Positions 11,641-23,625 of a stretch of 64,000 bases of DNA are shown here, in pieces. The number at the start of each line of letters is the position of its first letter. Positions within the stretch are counted from its first letter, which is position 1. This DNA comes from Triangularia verruculosa (Eukaryota > Ascomycota > Sordariomycetes > Sordariales > Podosporaceae): NCBI GenBank assembly GCA_033296885.1, contig MU863878.1, positions 434,001-498,000 on the forward strand, written 5' to 3'. The position numbers were made by a program, and so were the translations under genes. Below the pieces are notes generated by a model, which was not told the DNA's origin, made no database searches, and saw only the letters and a program-made list of their open reading frames with translations.

Positions 11641-14335
11641 CGGGCCTGTGCCCGGGACATATGAGCCGGGGCCGGTATTGTAGGTCGCCAGTCTTTCCGC
11701 CACGTCTCGGCCTCGAGACGAACAAAGATATTGTAGCTGGAGAATTTCCTATGCGGTGATCCAGCTGGCAAGCGAAAGAGCCCTGTTTCGTCGATATGCT
11801 GACTCCCGTAACCGGCTTCCGCTTTCCGGTCTGGCGTTGCCGAATTCCGAGGCCACTATTCGGGGTAGTCTTGTCAATCGTCAGCCCTGGAAGCTTGCAA
11901 TGATACGAGGCGCGTGGTCGTCAAGGGCCGGTATCTGTGTCGGTGTACCAGTTGCTAAAGAAGCTGATCCTGGCAGTAGATCAGTAGGAACAAGAGGCAA
12001 GACCTAGTTGACAGTTCAAAGTTGGGATGTCGTTGAGGTCGTTGACGGGAGGAAGCAACCCCTTGCTCTTGCGAACGACAGGGGAATCTACCTGGGGCCT
12101 GGCGGGCAGCAGGTGACAGGGGTAACCTCTAGCGTCTCCCGGAGGGGTTACATTGAACAGGTACAAGGCGGGTCAGCGCCTTCTCTGGTCTCCTTGACTT
12201 GAGGGGAGCAGTGGCGTTTCTCGGAGGGCTTCCGTGATGGGGTCGCTGCCGAATTGACGATATGCCCGATGCGGGAGACGGGTAGATGGTGTCAGTGGGT
12301 GCTGCTACTTCCCATAGGTCCCAGATTAAACCTGCAAGTGGTTGTTGGCGGCAGCACCCGTTTCGCTGCCATGGATGAATAGGAGTCAGGACAGCCCATG
12401 AGGCACACGGAAGCACACGGGTGGTTGTGGTGTTAGACAGGCACAGACCCAGGCGATCGCTGGTGCATATGTAGGCCTACCTATGTATGCGTGTATGTAC
12501 ATACAGGACGCCAGTTGTGACGGGGCTGCAGACACCCCACGCTGTCCCTTTTAACTTCCACGTTGAGAGCTATCTCTACCTATTCATAGCACACCTTCTA
12601 TACCATCGATGTTGTGCATACGCCACCCAATATTCGGGGCACAGCTGCTGACTCCAACGTTGGAGGTTCTGTTCGATCCCTTCGGAAGAGGCCCACGACA
12701 GGCATCTCACCTTCCGGGACTCTGGCTTTGTTCTCATCTAATCGACCAGAAGGATGGCACCAAGGATCCCAGCGTGAGGACTGGAAGCTGCCTAGGAAAC
12801 TGGTGACAGGGAACCGGAAGCGGGGTCGTGTTGCGCTTGGGCTCCCGGTCCCCGCCCGCTGGTTCTTTGTCAGGGGGGGTTCGGTAAGACTTGCTGTTTG
12901 AGAGGCTTGGCTAGTGTCGACGTTGAAACCTCGAAAGCTTGGTCTGTTTCTTCAGCCAGGGTCTCAAGATGATGTCTTCATGAGGTGTCGGTAGCCATAC
13001 ACTGAAACAGATACTCGTACTGAGTGGTTCGAGTTTGATGATAGCAACTCGCCTTCCCTTGTCTGTCAGTCAGGTATGCTAAGTCCTGCTTTGGAAAAGA
13101 TGTTTCGACAAGCTTTCCAGACGCAAAGAACGCAAAGCTTGGTTGGTACAGATCGTCAGAACGACAATAGCCGCTGATGATCTGTCTCATCCCAACCCTG
13201 CGCCTCGGTCGTTCGGTGGAGGGGATGGAGAAGACGGCATGAGACCGAGTGCGAGCTCGAGCCGTCGTTTCTGGTCCTTGGAGAGCAGACGGACTGGCTC
13301 TGAACTAGCATCATCAGCGCCTCTTGAGCCCCACCACGACGTTTTGACAAGCGCCACATCCAAGTGCGTATCAAGAACACAACAAAGAATTCCATCAAAA
13401 TTCCCTACGGCACAAAATTCCAACAGTCTGGGAAACCCGTGGCGAGCCTCTGGCTTCCCGTCCGTTTGCCGATTCCCGTGTCCCGTTGAGAAACTATCCC
13501 TCCCGTCCCAGAACCGTGCGACTGGCACGCCTTTCCCGGAGCGGCACTCGAACACAACGAGGCCGTGATACCTCAACTGGCCGAGATATTCTAGTTGTAC
13601 AGAACAGATTTAAGTCGGTGAGTCCGCGCCCAGTGATTCCCTCGTACGACACTGTCGCATGTACCCCCTGGCGCGCCGTTTTGACCTCCCCGCTGTGCGT
13701 CTGCGGGGGGTGCGGGGCGGTGAACATGATGGAGACTTTGCCGTGAGTGAGGTCCTGATTCAAATGATGTCTCAGTTGCGCCGACCAGGTCTCCCTGGCT
13801 GAGTGAGAAGTGAACACAATGAGAACTTCGTCCTAAAGATTTATCTCCTCCAACCTGCGGTGAAAGTAGGAGTTCAGTGCTGAAGAAAAGCAGGGGTGAG
13901 GGCACATGTGAGAGCCCCCACTTCCGATCAATTAAATCTCCGACGAGGCGTTGAACGGACGGACATGTCAAGGTGCCACTTCATGAGCATGAAGGCAGTG
14001 CTAGACGGCTAGTGGGGTGTGGCACCATCAGAAGCATCGGAACATTGTGCTATGTAATTATCTGCCTCTCCTATAGGTAAGGTAGGTATGATATGGAGGG
14101 ATTCTCGAAGCAATGCTTGCACTTCTCGGGCTGCCTTCTAGAAGCTCTCTGCAGATCAGCCATCAGGCCGCCTCCACTAAAATGTTCTGCAAGCCGGACT
14201 TTACAGTCCTACATCCACCAACCATCACCACCACTCCAGTCCTCGAACAACGCTGTTCCGACTCCCGGTAACTGCCAGCCACTCACCTGTTACAGCTCAA
14301 CTGGAACACACGACGGCGCTCACCGCATCGTCAGG
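11641..14335. other. 2.7-kb gap upstream of the Zn2Cys6 gene and of asa1
   Basis: Only short overlapping ORFs in all frames (for example 13143-13568 + and 13187-13576 -), none with protein-like content. It probably contains the long promoter and 5' leader of the transcription factor and the asa1 promoter. A frame open from 14093 runs into asa1 but looks like UTR. Confidence 0.4.
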
Positions 14336-15751
14336 ATGGCGACTGATGCGCGGCCCGCTCAGCCGAAGGCGATTCTGCGAGGCCACAAGACGCCGGTGCA
14401 AGCAGCTGCCTTCATTCGAAACAATGAACGCCTGTTAACCGGTGATTCCGACGGGTTCATCGTGGCATGGGACCTTACCATTATGCGCCCGAGGGCGGTT
14501 TGGCAAGCTCATAACGGCTCCATACTAGGCATCGCAGGCTGGGGACATGATCGCATCATCACGTAGGCCCATCCATCCACGAGCCATCATCTTAGTTAAA
14601 CATAGAATACTCATAATTTTATAGACATGGAAGAGACAACAGGCTAGTTGTCTGGAGGCTGACTACCCACGACGAAGAGGTCCTCAGTACCACCCTCCCT
14701 CTAGACCCAGCTCCAGAGTCCCGCCCAAAGCCATGGATGCTCCATGTGCTCGAGATCAGCACCATGAACTTTTGTGCCTTCTCGTATTGTCCTGCACTCC
14801 CAGAGAACAACCCTACCACAGCATCAGATGAAATTCTCCTCGCAGTCCCCAATACCCTCTCCTCCGAATCTGTAAGTCTGCCCAACTTTCCCCCCTTTCT
14901 AGCAAGGCCATCCTTGCCTCCTCGACTTACACGACTCCCACACTCGAGCTGACACCGTGATTCAGATCGACATCTTTCACCTCCCCTCCCGCATCCGCAA
15001 GCACACAGTGGACTTTTCCGCCTCCTCGTCACCCGAACCAGACAAGAAAAATGGCATGGCCATGTCGCTGTCCATTTTCCACCACCCCACAAACCACCAT
15101 CTAACTCTTATCGCCGGGTACGAACGCGGCCTCACCGCCGTCTACCAACTCGCCCCCGACAGCTCAACATGGAAACTAAGCTACCAATCTAACCCCCACA
15201 CCCAACCCCTCCTCTCCCTCGACGTCTCCCCAGACAAGTCATTCTTCCTCAGTTCCGGAGCAGACGCAATCATAGCCAAATACCCCATCCCTCCCTCCCC
15301 CGCAACTCCAATAGCAGAGAACCCCATCAAAGTAGTCAACACCCGCCATGCCGGCCAGCAATCCCTCCGCATCCGCTCCGACGGTCTAATCTTTGCCACC
15401 TCGGGCTGGGACTCCATGGTCAGGGTCTACAGCGTCAAGACGATGAAGGAGCTCGCGGTGCTCAAATGGCATCAGCAGGGGTGTTACGCCGTCGCTTTCG
15501 CTACTGTCAACCCTCCTACTGCATCATCGCCATCATCATCTTCTTCTTCTTCTTCTTCTCGGCCTCAACATCCCAATTCTAGTGAGGAAACACTGGTTCC
15601 AGAGGAAGGCAAGGACAGCAAAGAAGTAATCCAAGTCCCCAAAATGGTCGAGATGACGGTCAGAGAGAAACGCATCCACCACGCCAAAACGGCGCATTGG
15701 CTTGCAGCAGGGAGCAAGGATGGGAGGGTGAGCTTGTGGGATGTGTATTAG
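14336..15751 (+). CDS. asa1: ASTRA complex subunit Asa1 (WD40 protein)
   Basis: Asa1 belongs to ASTRA, the Tra1/Tti1/Tel2-containing complex involved in PIKK maturation and chromatin regulation. Exons 14336-14562, 14625-14871 and 14966-15751 join in frame to 419 residues (GTAGGC and GTAAGT donors; joins read RIITHGRDN and SSESIDIFHL). WD-type blades are visible: [14 protein letters not shown] with DGFIVAWDL, then [17 protein letters not shown] and a final [11 protein letters not shown] at the extreme C-terminus, typical of Asa1. A poly-Ser run from TCT repeats (about 15532-15560) interrupts the sixth blade. The frame is open upstream to 14093, but [19 protein letters not shown] fits the family N-terminus. 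Confidence 0.88.
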
Positions 15752-16851
15752 TCTACCTACCTTGCCCTAAACCATTTGACTTGCACCATCATGTACTATA
15801 CCACGAGTCTTGGGTTTCTGGTGACGGAGGTCAGGGGGCGCATAGGGACCTAGCTTGCATCACCTACCTACCACCCATCTAGGTAGTCCACCCAGGACTT
15901 GATCTAACATGTACTGTATATATTCTACATTATCTTGCCCCAGAACCTGCTTCAGATGTACATATACCTACCATAGGTACCGAAGAACCAAACATCCCAG
16001 TTATCTTACGGAGAGTTGCCCTACCACGAAAAAAATGTCTCGGCCTGGTACCTACCCGATCTCACCCCTCCCCCCCCAAAACCCTCTGCCCAGCACCCAA
16101 CAAATCACTTTTTGTCTCGCTGCTTTGCCTCTCGTGCAGCAACCTTGTGTATCACACCCACTTCTTACCATACCGTAACCCTCCCAGGCCTCCAACCACC
16201 ACTCAAATCTCCAGCCCCCCATCCCTCCCACCGCCTCCATTCCCCGGGTTCCGGGTTATCGTCTCTCCCTCTTTCTCTCCCTTCTCTCTCCTCCACCGCC
16301 ACCAAGACTCAGATATATCTTGATCATGTGAACTTGTCCCAGATCCCAAATCTGAGACCAGTTCGCTATCCGACACTACTAGGTTCAAAAAAGAGAGCTT
16401 AAAAACTCTGTATTTTTGACTCTCATTCCGTCATCAAGGTCCGTGATACGTTTTACAATAGCTGTTGGATGGAATCTGGGGAAGTCATGAATCTGTCTGC
16501 TCCATTGTGACGCTGTCATTCTCTCCTGTTCAAGGCCCTGTCGACATTTTCACATCGTCTCGCAAACGACAAACACACAGACATATAATCCACATCGAGA
16601 CCTAATCACCAACCAAGCACGAGCCCCGTCAAAGGTAGTGTTGACTGCGTCTCGATTATGTGACAAGCTGGCGAGAGATCTAGGTATTTTGTTTGCCCTC
16701 CCAAAAAAACATTCCATATGCCTGTCAACCACCCCTAATTAAACGCCCTACCGAGCATTGTTCTTTTTGACGCCTCCCAAAGTCCCTCTTGAACGCCTGT
16801 AATAACCTATCGAGGGTATACCAAAGGCACTCATCATTACCCAGTTTGTAC
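15752..16851. other. Convergent intergenic region
   Basis: Between the 3' ends of asa1 and the HAD phosphatase gene. It is pyrimidine-rich around 16060-16330 and includes several CTACCTACC-type words near 15860. No gene seen. Confidence 0.45.
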
Positions 16852-17964
16852 CTAAACAGTGGCCTCAACAGCCTGCACCACCTCCCCCTCATCAAGCTTG
16901 CCCGTCTCCAGCATGCAATCCTCCTTCTCAACCTCCACAGGCGGGACGACAATGCCAAACTTCTCATAGGGAAAGTCGACCAAGGTAGCACGGTACTCGG
17001 CCCAGCCATCATCAATCTCGCCCAACTGGTGGATATCAACCTCGCCAGCCTCATAGGTACGGCCGGCCAAAACCTCCTTCTCGCGACCGACATACTCATT
17101 CTTGAGCATAGGGTGGGGAGCCCAAATCACACGCATGCCAGCGCGGCGGCCGGCTTCCACGCCCGGGACGCTGTCCTCAAACACAAGGCACTCCTCAGGA
17201 GTGATGGGCTTCTCGCCCTCGGGAAGCGAGTCGTTGATGGTCTTGAGAGCAAGGAGGTAGATGTCAGGAAGGGGCTTGCCGCGGCCAGGGGTGATGCGCT
17301 CGTCGTCACCCAAGACACGGCGATGGCTCTCGAACACGCTGAAAAGCTCTGAGAGGTGGGTAGTCTTCAGCACAAAGTTTGACTTGTGTGACGAGGTGGC
17401 CAGAGCAATGTGGACACGGTGGGGGGTGGCCGTCTTGTTATCAGAGTCGGACTTGGACTCCTTGTTCTTGAGATCCCAGTAGCGGGTGCGAGCAAGATCG
17501 CTGAGAAGTTTGGGAATACCAGGGAGAGGCTGGGTACCAGGGAAGTGCTGGGCCTGGAGCTCATAGTACTGCTTGTGGTACCTATATCGAAATGTCAGCC
17601 TCGCAGGTTCCCAAAGTCACTTTGGCGTTCAGAAAAGGCCACCACTCACTCCTCAAAGGTAATCGGCAGCTGAGCCCAGTCGTGAAGCAGCTTGTTGGCC
17701 TGGGGACCAGGACGACCTTGCAGCTTGGCCTTGATACTCCAGGGCAGCTTGGGACGGCCATACTTCTCGAGAATCAGGTTGATGCAGAGAGTGTACAAGT
17801 CCTCGGTGTCGAGCAACAGACCGTCCATGTCAAAGAGACAGGCCCGAATGGGGGGGAACCTGTTACAACACACATTGTGGTCAGCGCTGTTCCTACCTAG
17901 GCTACTCCGGGGCAGGATTGGACAGTGGAAGGACTTGAGATACTTACTCGGTTCTAGGAGCCAT
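16852..17964 (-). CDS. HAD-superfamily phosphatase (pseudouridine-5'-phosphatase / HDHD1-like)
   Basis: Exons 17964-17948, 17859-17650 and 17581-16852 join to 318 residues; both introns fall at GA|G with GTAAGT and GTGAGT donors. The first coding exon is only 17 nt (MAPRT plus two bases). HAD motif I is CLFDMDGLLLDTEDLY at about residues 13-28 (nucleophile Asp and acid/base Asp two residues later), motif II is IALATSSHKSNF, the motif III lysine lies in the GRGKPLPDIYL segment, and motif IV is CLVFEDSVPGVEAGRRAG. This order and the small cap match the HDHD1/PUDP-like branch (yeast YKL033W-A type), which dephosphorylates small phosphometabolites such as pseudouridine monophosphate. Exact substrate inferred only. 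Confidence 0.88.
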
Positions 17965-19156
17965 GGTGGAGGCTATGCTGCCGACTGGACGTGTCTGGAC
18001 CGTGTGGCAGTTGGATTCCCGAGCAGTTCTACTCGTGTGGGGTTGAAAGAGTTGAGGTTGACGACGGAGAAGAGGAGGGTTTAATTGTTTTTTCCCCTGG
18101 TGTTGTTAGATATAGAATACATGAGATTGGACGACGGTAGACTGGAAGAAGGACAGGAGAAGGCTCTGAAGGGAGACTCTTATTATAGATGGCTACCTTA
18201 GGCTTAAGCGCATTGCGGAGCAAGGCCGAGCAAGAGTCGTCCACCCAATCAAGCACGTGAACTAGAGCAGCTGATAAGATGCAATCAAGGGGAAGGTGCT
18301 GCTCTTTGAGATTTGAGATAAGACGATGACCCTGCCTCGATCACACTTGTAGGGATCAACAGTGAGAAAAAGGGACGTAACATCGGATCCGCAGCAACGA
18401 ACAAAAGAAAGGCAAGAACTAACTGTCATGAAAATTGGAGTAGCTACCCCTGCCATGCGGGGTATCCCCCTGTAACTGCAAAGAACGCCATCAGCGGTGT
18501 TCCTCTGGGCGGGCCTGTGACGCCACGAAGACAGGGGAGACATGTACATACACTATGTGTAGGACCCCAACTGGCTCAAGCGGCGAACAGCCGTCACGGC
18601 TTTTCCCGATGCTCTCGTTCATCGAGAGCACCTGGGGAAGAGGAGCTCTTCTGTAGGCTCATGGGTGTTTCATAGGCTCAGGAGCATCCACACACAAAAT
18701 CTCTTGTCCGGCGGAATATTTCGGGCCGTTTACCTTACCCTTGCGATGCTGGGTTGGCAGCCAAGAAGACGCGAGATAAGGGGGACCTGTGGAAGTGTGG
18801 AATGTTCAGACAAAATGTTCATCAGGATTCAGGGGTCCCGTCCCATCTCGAGCGGACACCAAGCGCAGGAAGCCGTTGTTGACTCCACCAACTTCAAAGA
18901 AAAAAACGGCTTGGATCAGCATGAATATGCCAAGACCCCGCCATCGGGCTGAGGTCTAGCGCCTCAAAAATAAAACTGGCCCGCTCCCGGCCCAAGACCA
19001 CAAGGTCTCCAACGGCGTGACAACTCACAACACCACGTTTGTGTCTCCACCTTTTTGTTCCCCTGTGAGCAGCCTCCTTATCTCGCATATCGGACGGACG
19101 TTCCTGCCAAAGACGTACATAATAGCATCATCCCAAACCCTTGGCCTCCCCGATCG
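17965..19156. other. Divergent intergenic region
   Basis: Promoters of the HAD gene (left) and the TPR gene (right). Short ORFs at 18262-18549 (-) and 18665-18952 (+) show no protein-like content. Confidence 0.4.
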
Positions 19157-20045
19157 ATGGCTACCAAAGATGAGGGCACCCGGATCGCGGGAGCCGATGA
19201 CGACATGGGGCAGCAGCATCAAGAAGAAAGGTTTCCCCCTGAAGAGGAAGCTGTAAGTGTGCCTGACCACCCCTTTATCTTGCTCGCTTTCTGACGGCAC
19301 GTTGCTTTCCAAGTCCATGGTGGCGGACTCCAATGCACACAAGGCCGAAGCCAACTCTCTCTTTGGATCGGGCAAGTACGACATAGCGATCAACAAGTAC
19401 GATGAGGCACTTGCCGTGCTTCCCAACTACCTGGATTATGAGCTGGCCGTGTTGCGATCCAACATTGCTGCCTGTCACCTGAAGCTGGAGGAATGGAAGG
19501 AGGCCGTCACAAACGCCACCGCCGCTCTGGATGCTCTTGACAAGGTCGAGTCTAGCAACTCCAAGCAGGAGCCCAGCTCTTCATCCACTCAAGACCAGGA
19601 GGTTGAGGGTGAGATTGTCAGCTCGGGTGCCAAAGAAGCCGGGCCGGCAATTGTCGATGACGCCGAACAGAAGCGTCAGGACGACATCTCGCGAATCCGC
19701 GCCAAAGCTCTCATGCGCCGTGCTCGGGCCCGGAGTGAGCTGGGCGGATGGTCCAACCTAGAAGGAGCAATTGAAGACTACAAACGGCTGTCCAGCCTGC
19801 CGACCTACGACTCTTTGATGAGCACAGCCGACAAGAAGATCATCAGCGCGCAACTCCGCCTACTGCCACCGCGCGCAAAGGCTGCACAGGATAAGGAGAC
19901 GGCTGAGATGTGGGCCAAGCTAAAGGATCTAGGCAATGGCATCCTGAAGCCGTTCGGGCTCAGCACGGACAGCTTCAACATGGTCAAGGACGAGAAAACA
20001 GGCGCATACAGCATGAACTTTGCCGGAGGGTCGGAAAGCAAGTGA
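19157..20045 (+). CDS. Tetratricopeptide-repeat protein, TTC1-like
   Basis: Exons 19157-19252 and 19314-20045 join to 275 residues (GTAAGT donor, phase 0; join reads PPEEEASMVADSNAHK). The short acidic N-terminus is followed by TPR units: SNAHKAEANSLFGSGKYDIA, then YELAVLRSNIAACHLKLEEW, and after an acidic/Ser-rich insert ISRIRAKALMRRARARSELG. The C-terminal part contains ELRLLPPR-like and MWAKLKDLGNGILKPFGLS, which in the TTC1/TPR1 group is highly conserved and links to a co-chaperone-like role with Hsp70/Hsp90. Function is inferred from the family. The exon 1 ATG at 19157 is the first in that frame with coding sense. Confidence 0.85.
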
Positions 20046-20478
20046 TGAGATGACGATATCCTTCAAGATTGGAAGTCTATGACCTAGTACATGCTACATG
20101 CCTTTACCATGTGTTCACTTTCGCTCTGCACGCTAACAGTGCCGTTCATCATGGATCATGGCAAGACTTATTTGCGTGCTAGGAAGGCGTGCTCGGCACC
20201 CCAAGAAGCTGCCTTTTGGCCATGGACTGGCACCGGTAGAAGAACACGTCGACCACCCAACCTGAGGGCGTTCAGTGCCTTCCCCAAATAGTTGACAGAG
20301 GGAAAGCACACACAAAGGGAAACTACACAAGACCCGCAGTTACCCAACACCTCATCTCCCAAGCTCTCCCGCATCCCGGCCTCCAACAACTCTTTTACCA
20401 TTTCTCTCTGCAAACAACTATACAGAGTATACAGTACGCATTCAGCTTCTTGGTCACCCATCCACACTTTCATCAAAG
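20046..20478. other. Short intergenic region
   Basis: 3' UTR of the TPR gene and promoter of the next + strand gene. No gene seen. Confidence 0.5.
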
Positions 20479-21552
20479 ATGTCAGACCCACCCGAGCGCC
20501 CATCTACGGCCCCAGCTGCTGGCCCATCTGCTGGCCCATCTACAGACCCGGCTGATTCGCCCAGGGTGTCAACTACTACAACCTTGCGCCCAAGTCCACA
20601 ACCAGGAACCACGTACCAGTTCCAAACCTTAACCCCAGCATCCCAGCAGTCTGCGATCCAGCCCCTCGTGCCGACCAACACAGCCACCAGCAATAATCCT
20701 CCTCAACCCCCGACCGGACCCGGTACGAACCAACCCCCACGTCAAGTCAGCCAGGCAATGCAGCGAATCTTTCTCAGCGAGTCGTTGCGAAAAATAGACA
20801 CGGCCTTCCCCGACAAGATCACCCCCGCCGACGCGGTCTACTTTGAAGATGAATTCCGCCGCCAAAGGAGACGCAAGAACAGACCTGACCGCTGCCCCTC
20901 CTTTTGCACCCCCGGCGAGCTCTTCCAATCCCTCCGCATCATCCAGTTCTGGTCCCTTCACGGCATCCGCGGCGCCCAGTAGAGACAGCTCGACGGCACC
21001 ATCCAGGAACCCACCCATGCGGAATACGAACGCGCCTTTGCGCTGCTCATACAGAAATCCCCAGAAATAGCCCGCCAGCTGACCATCCGCTACCTCACCA
21101 TCCAAGCCGTGCTGGACCAGAGAATTGACTTTAGCGGGACGGGCTTCACGCAGCATGATCTGCTGCATTATCAGCATCCTCGGTCTTGGGACACGGGCAA
21201 CCCAACCGCTTTGACGGAGGACCAGAGGTATCTGCCGAGGATGTACCTGGTGATGATGCAGGCGATGGATGTGGTGTGGGATTGCGTGAACATGAGGCCG
21301 TTTGGAGGCTTGGTGCCGCCGTTGCATGTGCTGAATCGGAGGCTTGATCCGAATAGTCGTGATCCGATGACGGAGAGTGACTATGACACTTGGAACGAAC
21401 GGATTCCGTTGTTGTATGCCACTCCTGGTCGGGATCTGGCGCATTATGCTTTCAATCAGGAGCATTACCGGCGTGGGGCGAGGGAATCTTTGAAACGGGC
21501 TGGCAAACGGGTTGAGCTCTGGGCTAAGTCGAAGTTGGGGAAGGGGAGATAA
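20479..21552 (+). CDS. Unknown protein gene interrupted by an in-frame TAG
   Basis: From the ATG at 20479 the frame runs 167 codons to a TAG at 20980-20982, then continues in the same frame for 189 more codons to a TAA at 21550-21552. Both halves look coding: C-ending third positions, a Pro/Ser/Thr-rich N-terminus, then LSESLRKIDTAFPDKITPADA and FQSLRIIQFWSLHG before the stop, and YERAFALLIQKSPEIARQL and YLPRMYLVMMQAMDVVWDC after it. I recognise no family. I tested introns by eye: the only frame-preserving GT..AG pair that removes the stop (20836-20988) has a poor GTCTAC donor and would delete coding-like sequence. So this is a nonsense allele or pseudogene, an assembly error, or a stop altered at RNA level. 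Confidence 0.55.
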
Positions 21553-22299
21553 GGGGGTTGTTTATGAGGCATGTGGGATGGAGGGATTTATGCAGGTATG
21601 ACAGCGATAGATGGTATTTCTTTTTATAGCGAGAAGGTTTAGGTTAGGGAATGGAATGTGTATTTGGTCTTTTTTCTTAATATGTACACTTATGGAATGC
21701 GTGATGCTGCCTTTTGAAGATGTGGATACACGTTTTAAGATGGCAATTCAGGGCCCTCGGTTATCTTGACAGGTGATGTTTGTAAGAGCGGTCGCTGCAT
21801 AGGGGCATCTGAGCAGCTCCCATTGACGACCCCCCGCGATGCAGGGACAGCCAGCTGGTCAGTTAAAGCTCCAACAGCATGGACGGTGACAGGTCAGAAA
21901 CAAAAGAAACCCAGTAAGGAGATGTATTGTCTGTACCAGTGTAGCAGTAAAGAGCAGTGATGATAAAAAGCAAAACAGCAACCCTCCTTCCGCCTGAAAC
22001 TCCAGTGATTCTGTTGTGTTGCTGTTCTTGTTGTTGTTGTTGTTGCGGTTCAGTTTAGATACAATCTTTCTTGATCCACCCTTTTTTTTTTGTTAAATGA
22101 CAAAAACATTTCAAGCAGAAAGAAAAAAAAGAGAAGGAAGAGATAGCATCATACCTATCCACCCATCAACTAGTGAAGAAACGAAAAAAAGCCAAGCAGA
22201 TTCCCAACCAATGTTATTTCCCTCATATATTCCCATCCAATCATACAAAGAAAAAAGAAATAAAAAGAGAGACCATGTGTTTAAGCGGGTGTTGTCTTC
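21553..22299. other. Convergent 3' region
   Basis: Contains simple runs (TTG repeats near 22025-22045, a T run near 22082-22091, A-rich tracts) but no credible ORF. Holds the 3' UTRs of the interrupted gene and the Atg33-like gene. Confidence 0.45.
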
Positions 22300-23065
22300 T
22301 TAAGCCCTCCCATACACATTCACGACACCATCTCCCCAGATGCCCACAACAGACATGAAGAAGCCCAGTCCAAGCACAGACATCTGCACGACCTGCTTCT
22401 TGAGCCAGTCCTCAACCTTGGCTCTGACCTCCTCACCGTTTGCCTCCTCGCCAACTTCGAGAACCTCATCCTCTTCAGTCTCCTCCTCTTGCTCCTCGCC
22501 GAGGACCTCGTAGCTGGCCTCCATTCTCGCTCTGGCCGAGGGCTGCTTCTTCTTCTTTTGCTGGGGGAACGACTTCTTGCTGCTGCTGGAGGTGGCGGCA
22601 GGTGAAGGTCCGAGAGACAGGTAGGGCGCGACAAAGTCTGCCACGGCGAGCTGGGAACCGAGGATGAGAACGGAGGTGTAGATCAGGTACGGGTGGCGGA
22701 GGGGCTTGGGGGAGAGGTAGTAGGCGAGGAGGAAGGCGGTGCCCGAGAGGCTGGAGAGGGATCGGAGGTGTTTGGCCGAGGTCGCGGTGAGAGAATCAAA
22801 GGCGCGGAGGGCCGTGGTGGCGGAGGGGAGGTTGAGGAGAGAGGGGATGGTGAGGGTTGTGAGGGTGTAGGAGAGGCCCTGAGTGTAATTGTGTCATTAG
22901 CTGGCTGATAGGGACACACGATAGGAGGGTAAAAAGAGAAAGGTTGAAGACATCATGCGATGATGCTATAGACGCCAACAACGAAAGCAGCAGCAGACAT
23001 ACCGTCAGCAACCCCAACGACACCGTCCCCACAAACTTGAGCGCCGAGACGCCTCTCGTAGCCAT
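22300..23065 (-). CDS. atg33: Atg33-like mitophagy membrane protein
   Basis: Exons 23065-23003 and 22878-22300 join to 213 residues; the 124-nt intron has a GTATGT donor, and the join reads SLGLLTGLSYTLTTL. Hydrophobic segments lie at about residues 8-30 (KFVGTVSLGLLTGLSYTL), 60-80 (LSSLSGTAFLLAYYLSP), 85-105 (YLIYTSVLILGSQLAVADF) and the C-terminus (QMSVLGLGFFMSVVGIWGDG). Between the third and fourth is a Ser/Lys-rich then strongly acidic cytosolic loop. This four-TM layout with the N-terminal ATRGVSALKFVGTVS resembles the Atg33/SCM4 family, whose yeast member is a mitochondrial outer-membrane protein needed for mitophagy. Assignment rests on recognition of the N-terminus and topology. Confidence 0.65.
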
Positions 23066-23543
23066 GATGTATAGGTGTGTCTTGATCAATCCAGTCTATC
23101 CTTCTTTATCAAACCCGATGGACTGCGCGATAGCCGATAGGAAAAAGGTCTTTGAAAGAGTTGCCTTCTGACGGAAGGTGGTTGCAAGAGAAGACGCCCT
23201 GATGTGCCGAGCTCACGGATAAAGCTTAAGGTCTTGACTCTGCCTATTGCGTGGTTGGACAGGCCGCACGCCGAAAAGGAGGGGATGGGGGGCTGCACCT
23301 CGGGCAGCAGCAGAACATGTCTGGCTTGGCACATCACTCCCGTCACGCATGCCAAGGAGGGAAGAGGGGGAGAAGCTTTGGGCAGCGGCCCGTTTCCACC
23401 TTTCCCCGCTGCTCCCTCCCCCACCAAATGCGTCATCGCTCGATCAGGTTAACTAGGGGTGGCTTCATCAGGGTAGACATCCACTCAGCAATGGAACCTT
23501 GGGCCTAATTTCCACCTCCACACCGACATCCAACTATCGTGAA
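23066..23543. other. Intergenic region
   Basis: Promoter of the Atg33-like gene and upstream sequence of the tRNA. Nothing else seen. Confidence 0.45.
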
Positions 23544-23625
23544 GGCGCGATGGCAGAGTGGTCTAATGCGTGAGACTCGAAATCTCATCTCTTCGGAGGC
23601 GTCGGTTCAAATCCGGCTCGCGTCG
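23544..23625 (+). tRNA. tRNA-Ser(CGA)
   Basis: An 82-nt type II tRNA without intron. The acceptor stem GGCGCGA pairs with TCGCGTC, and the discriminator is G, as in serine tRNAs. The anticodon loop CTCGAAA (23576-23582) has CGA at 23578-23580 inside a TGAGA/TCTCA stem. The extra arm is CTCTTCGGAG-like. The T arm GTCGG-TTCAAAT-CCGGC carries the B box. A pol III terminator T5 lies at 23641-23645. It decodes UCG. Confidence 0.95.

Noticed and set aside
13143..13576. Overlapping + and - ORFs of about 130-140 codons in the large gap
   Set aside because: Both strands are open at once, compositions are uneven, and no domain or splice context supports either.
20836..20988. Intron removing the in-frame TAG of the 20.5-kb gene
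   Set aside because: It preserves the frame, but the GTCTAC donor is poor and the removed segment has coding codon bias.
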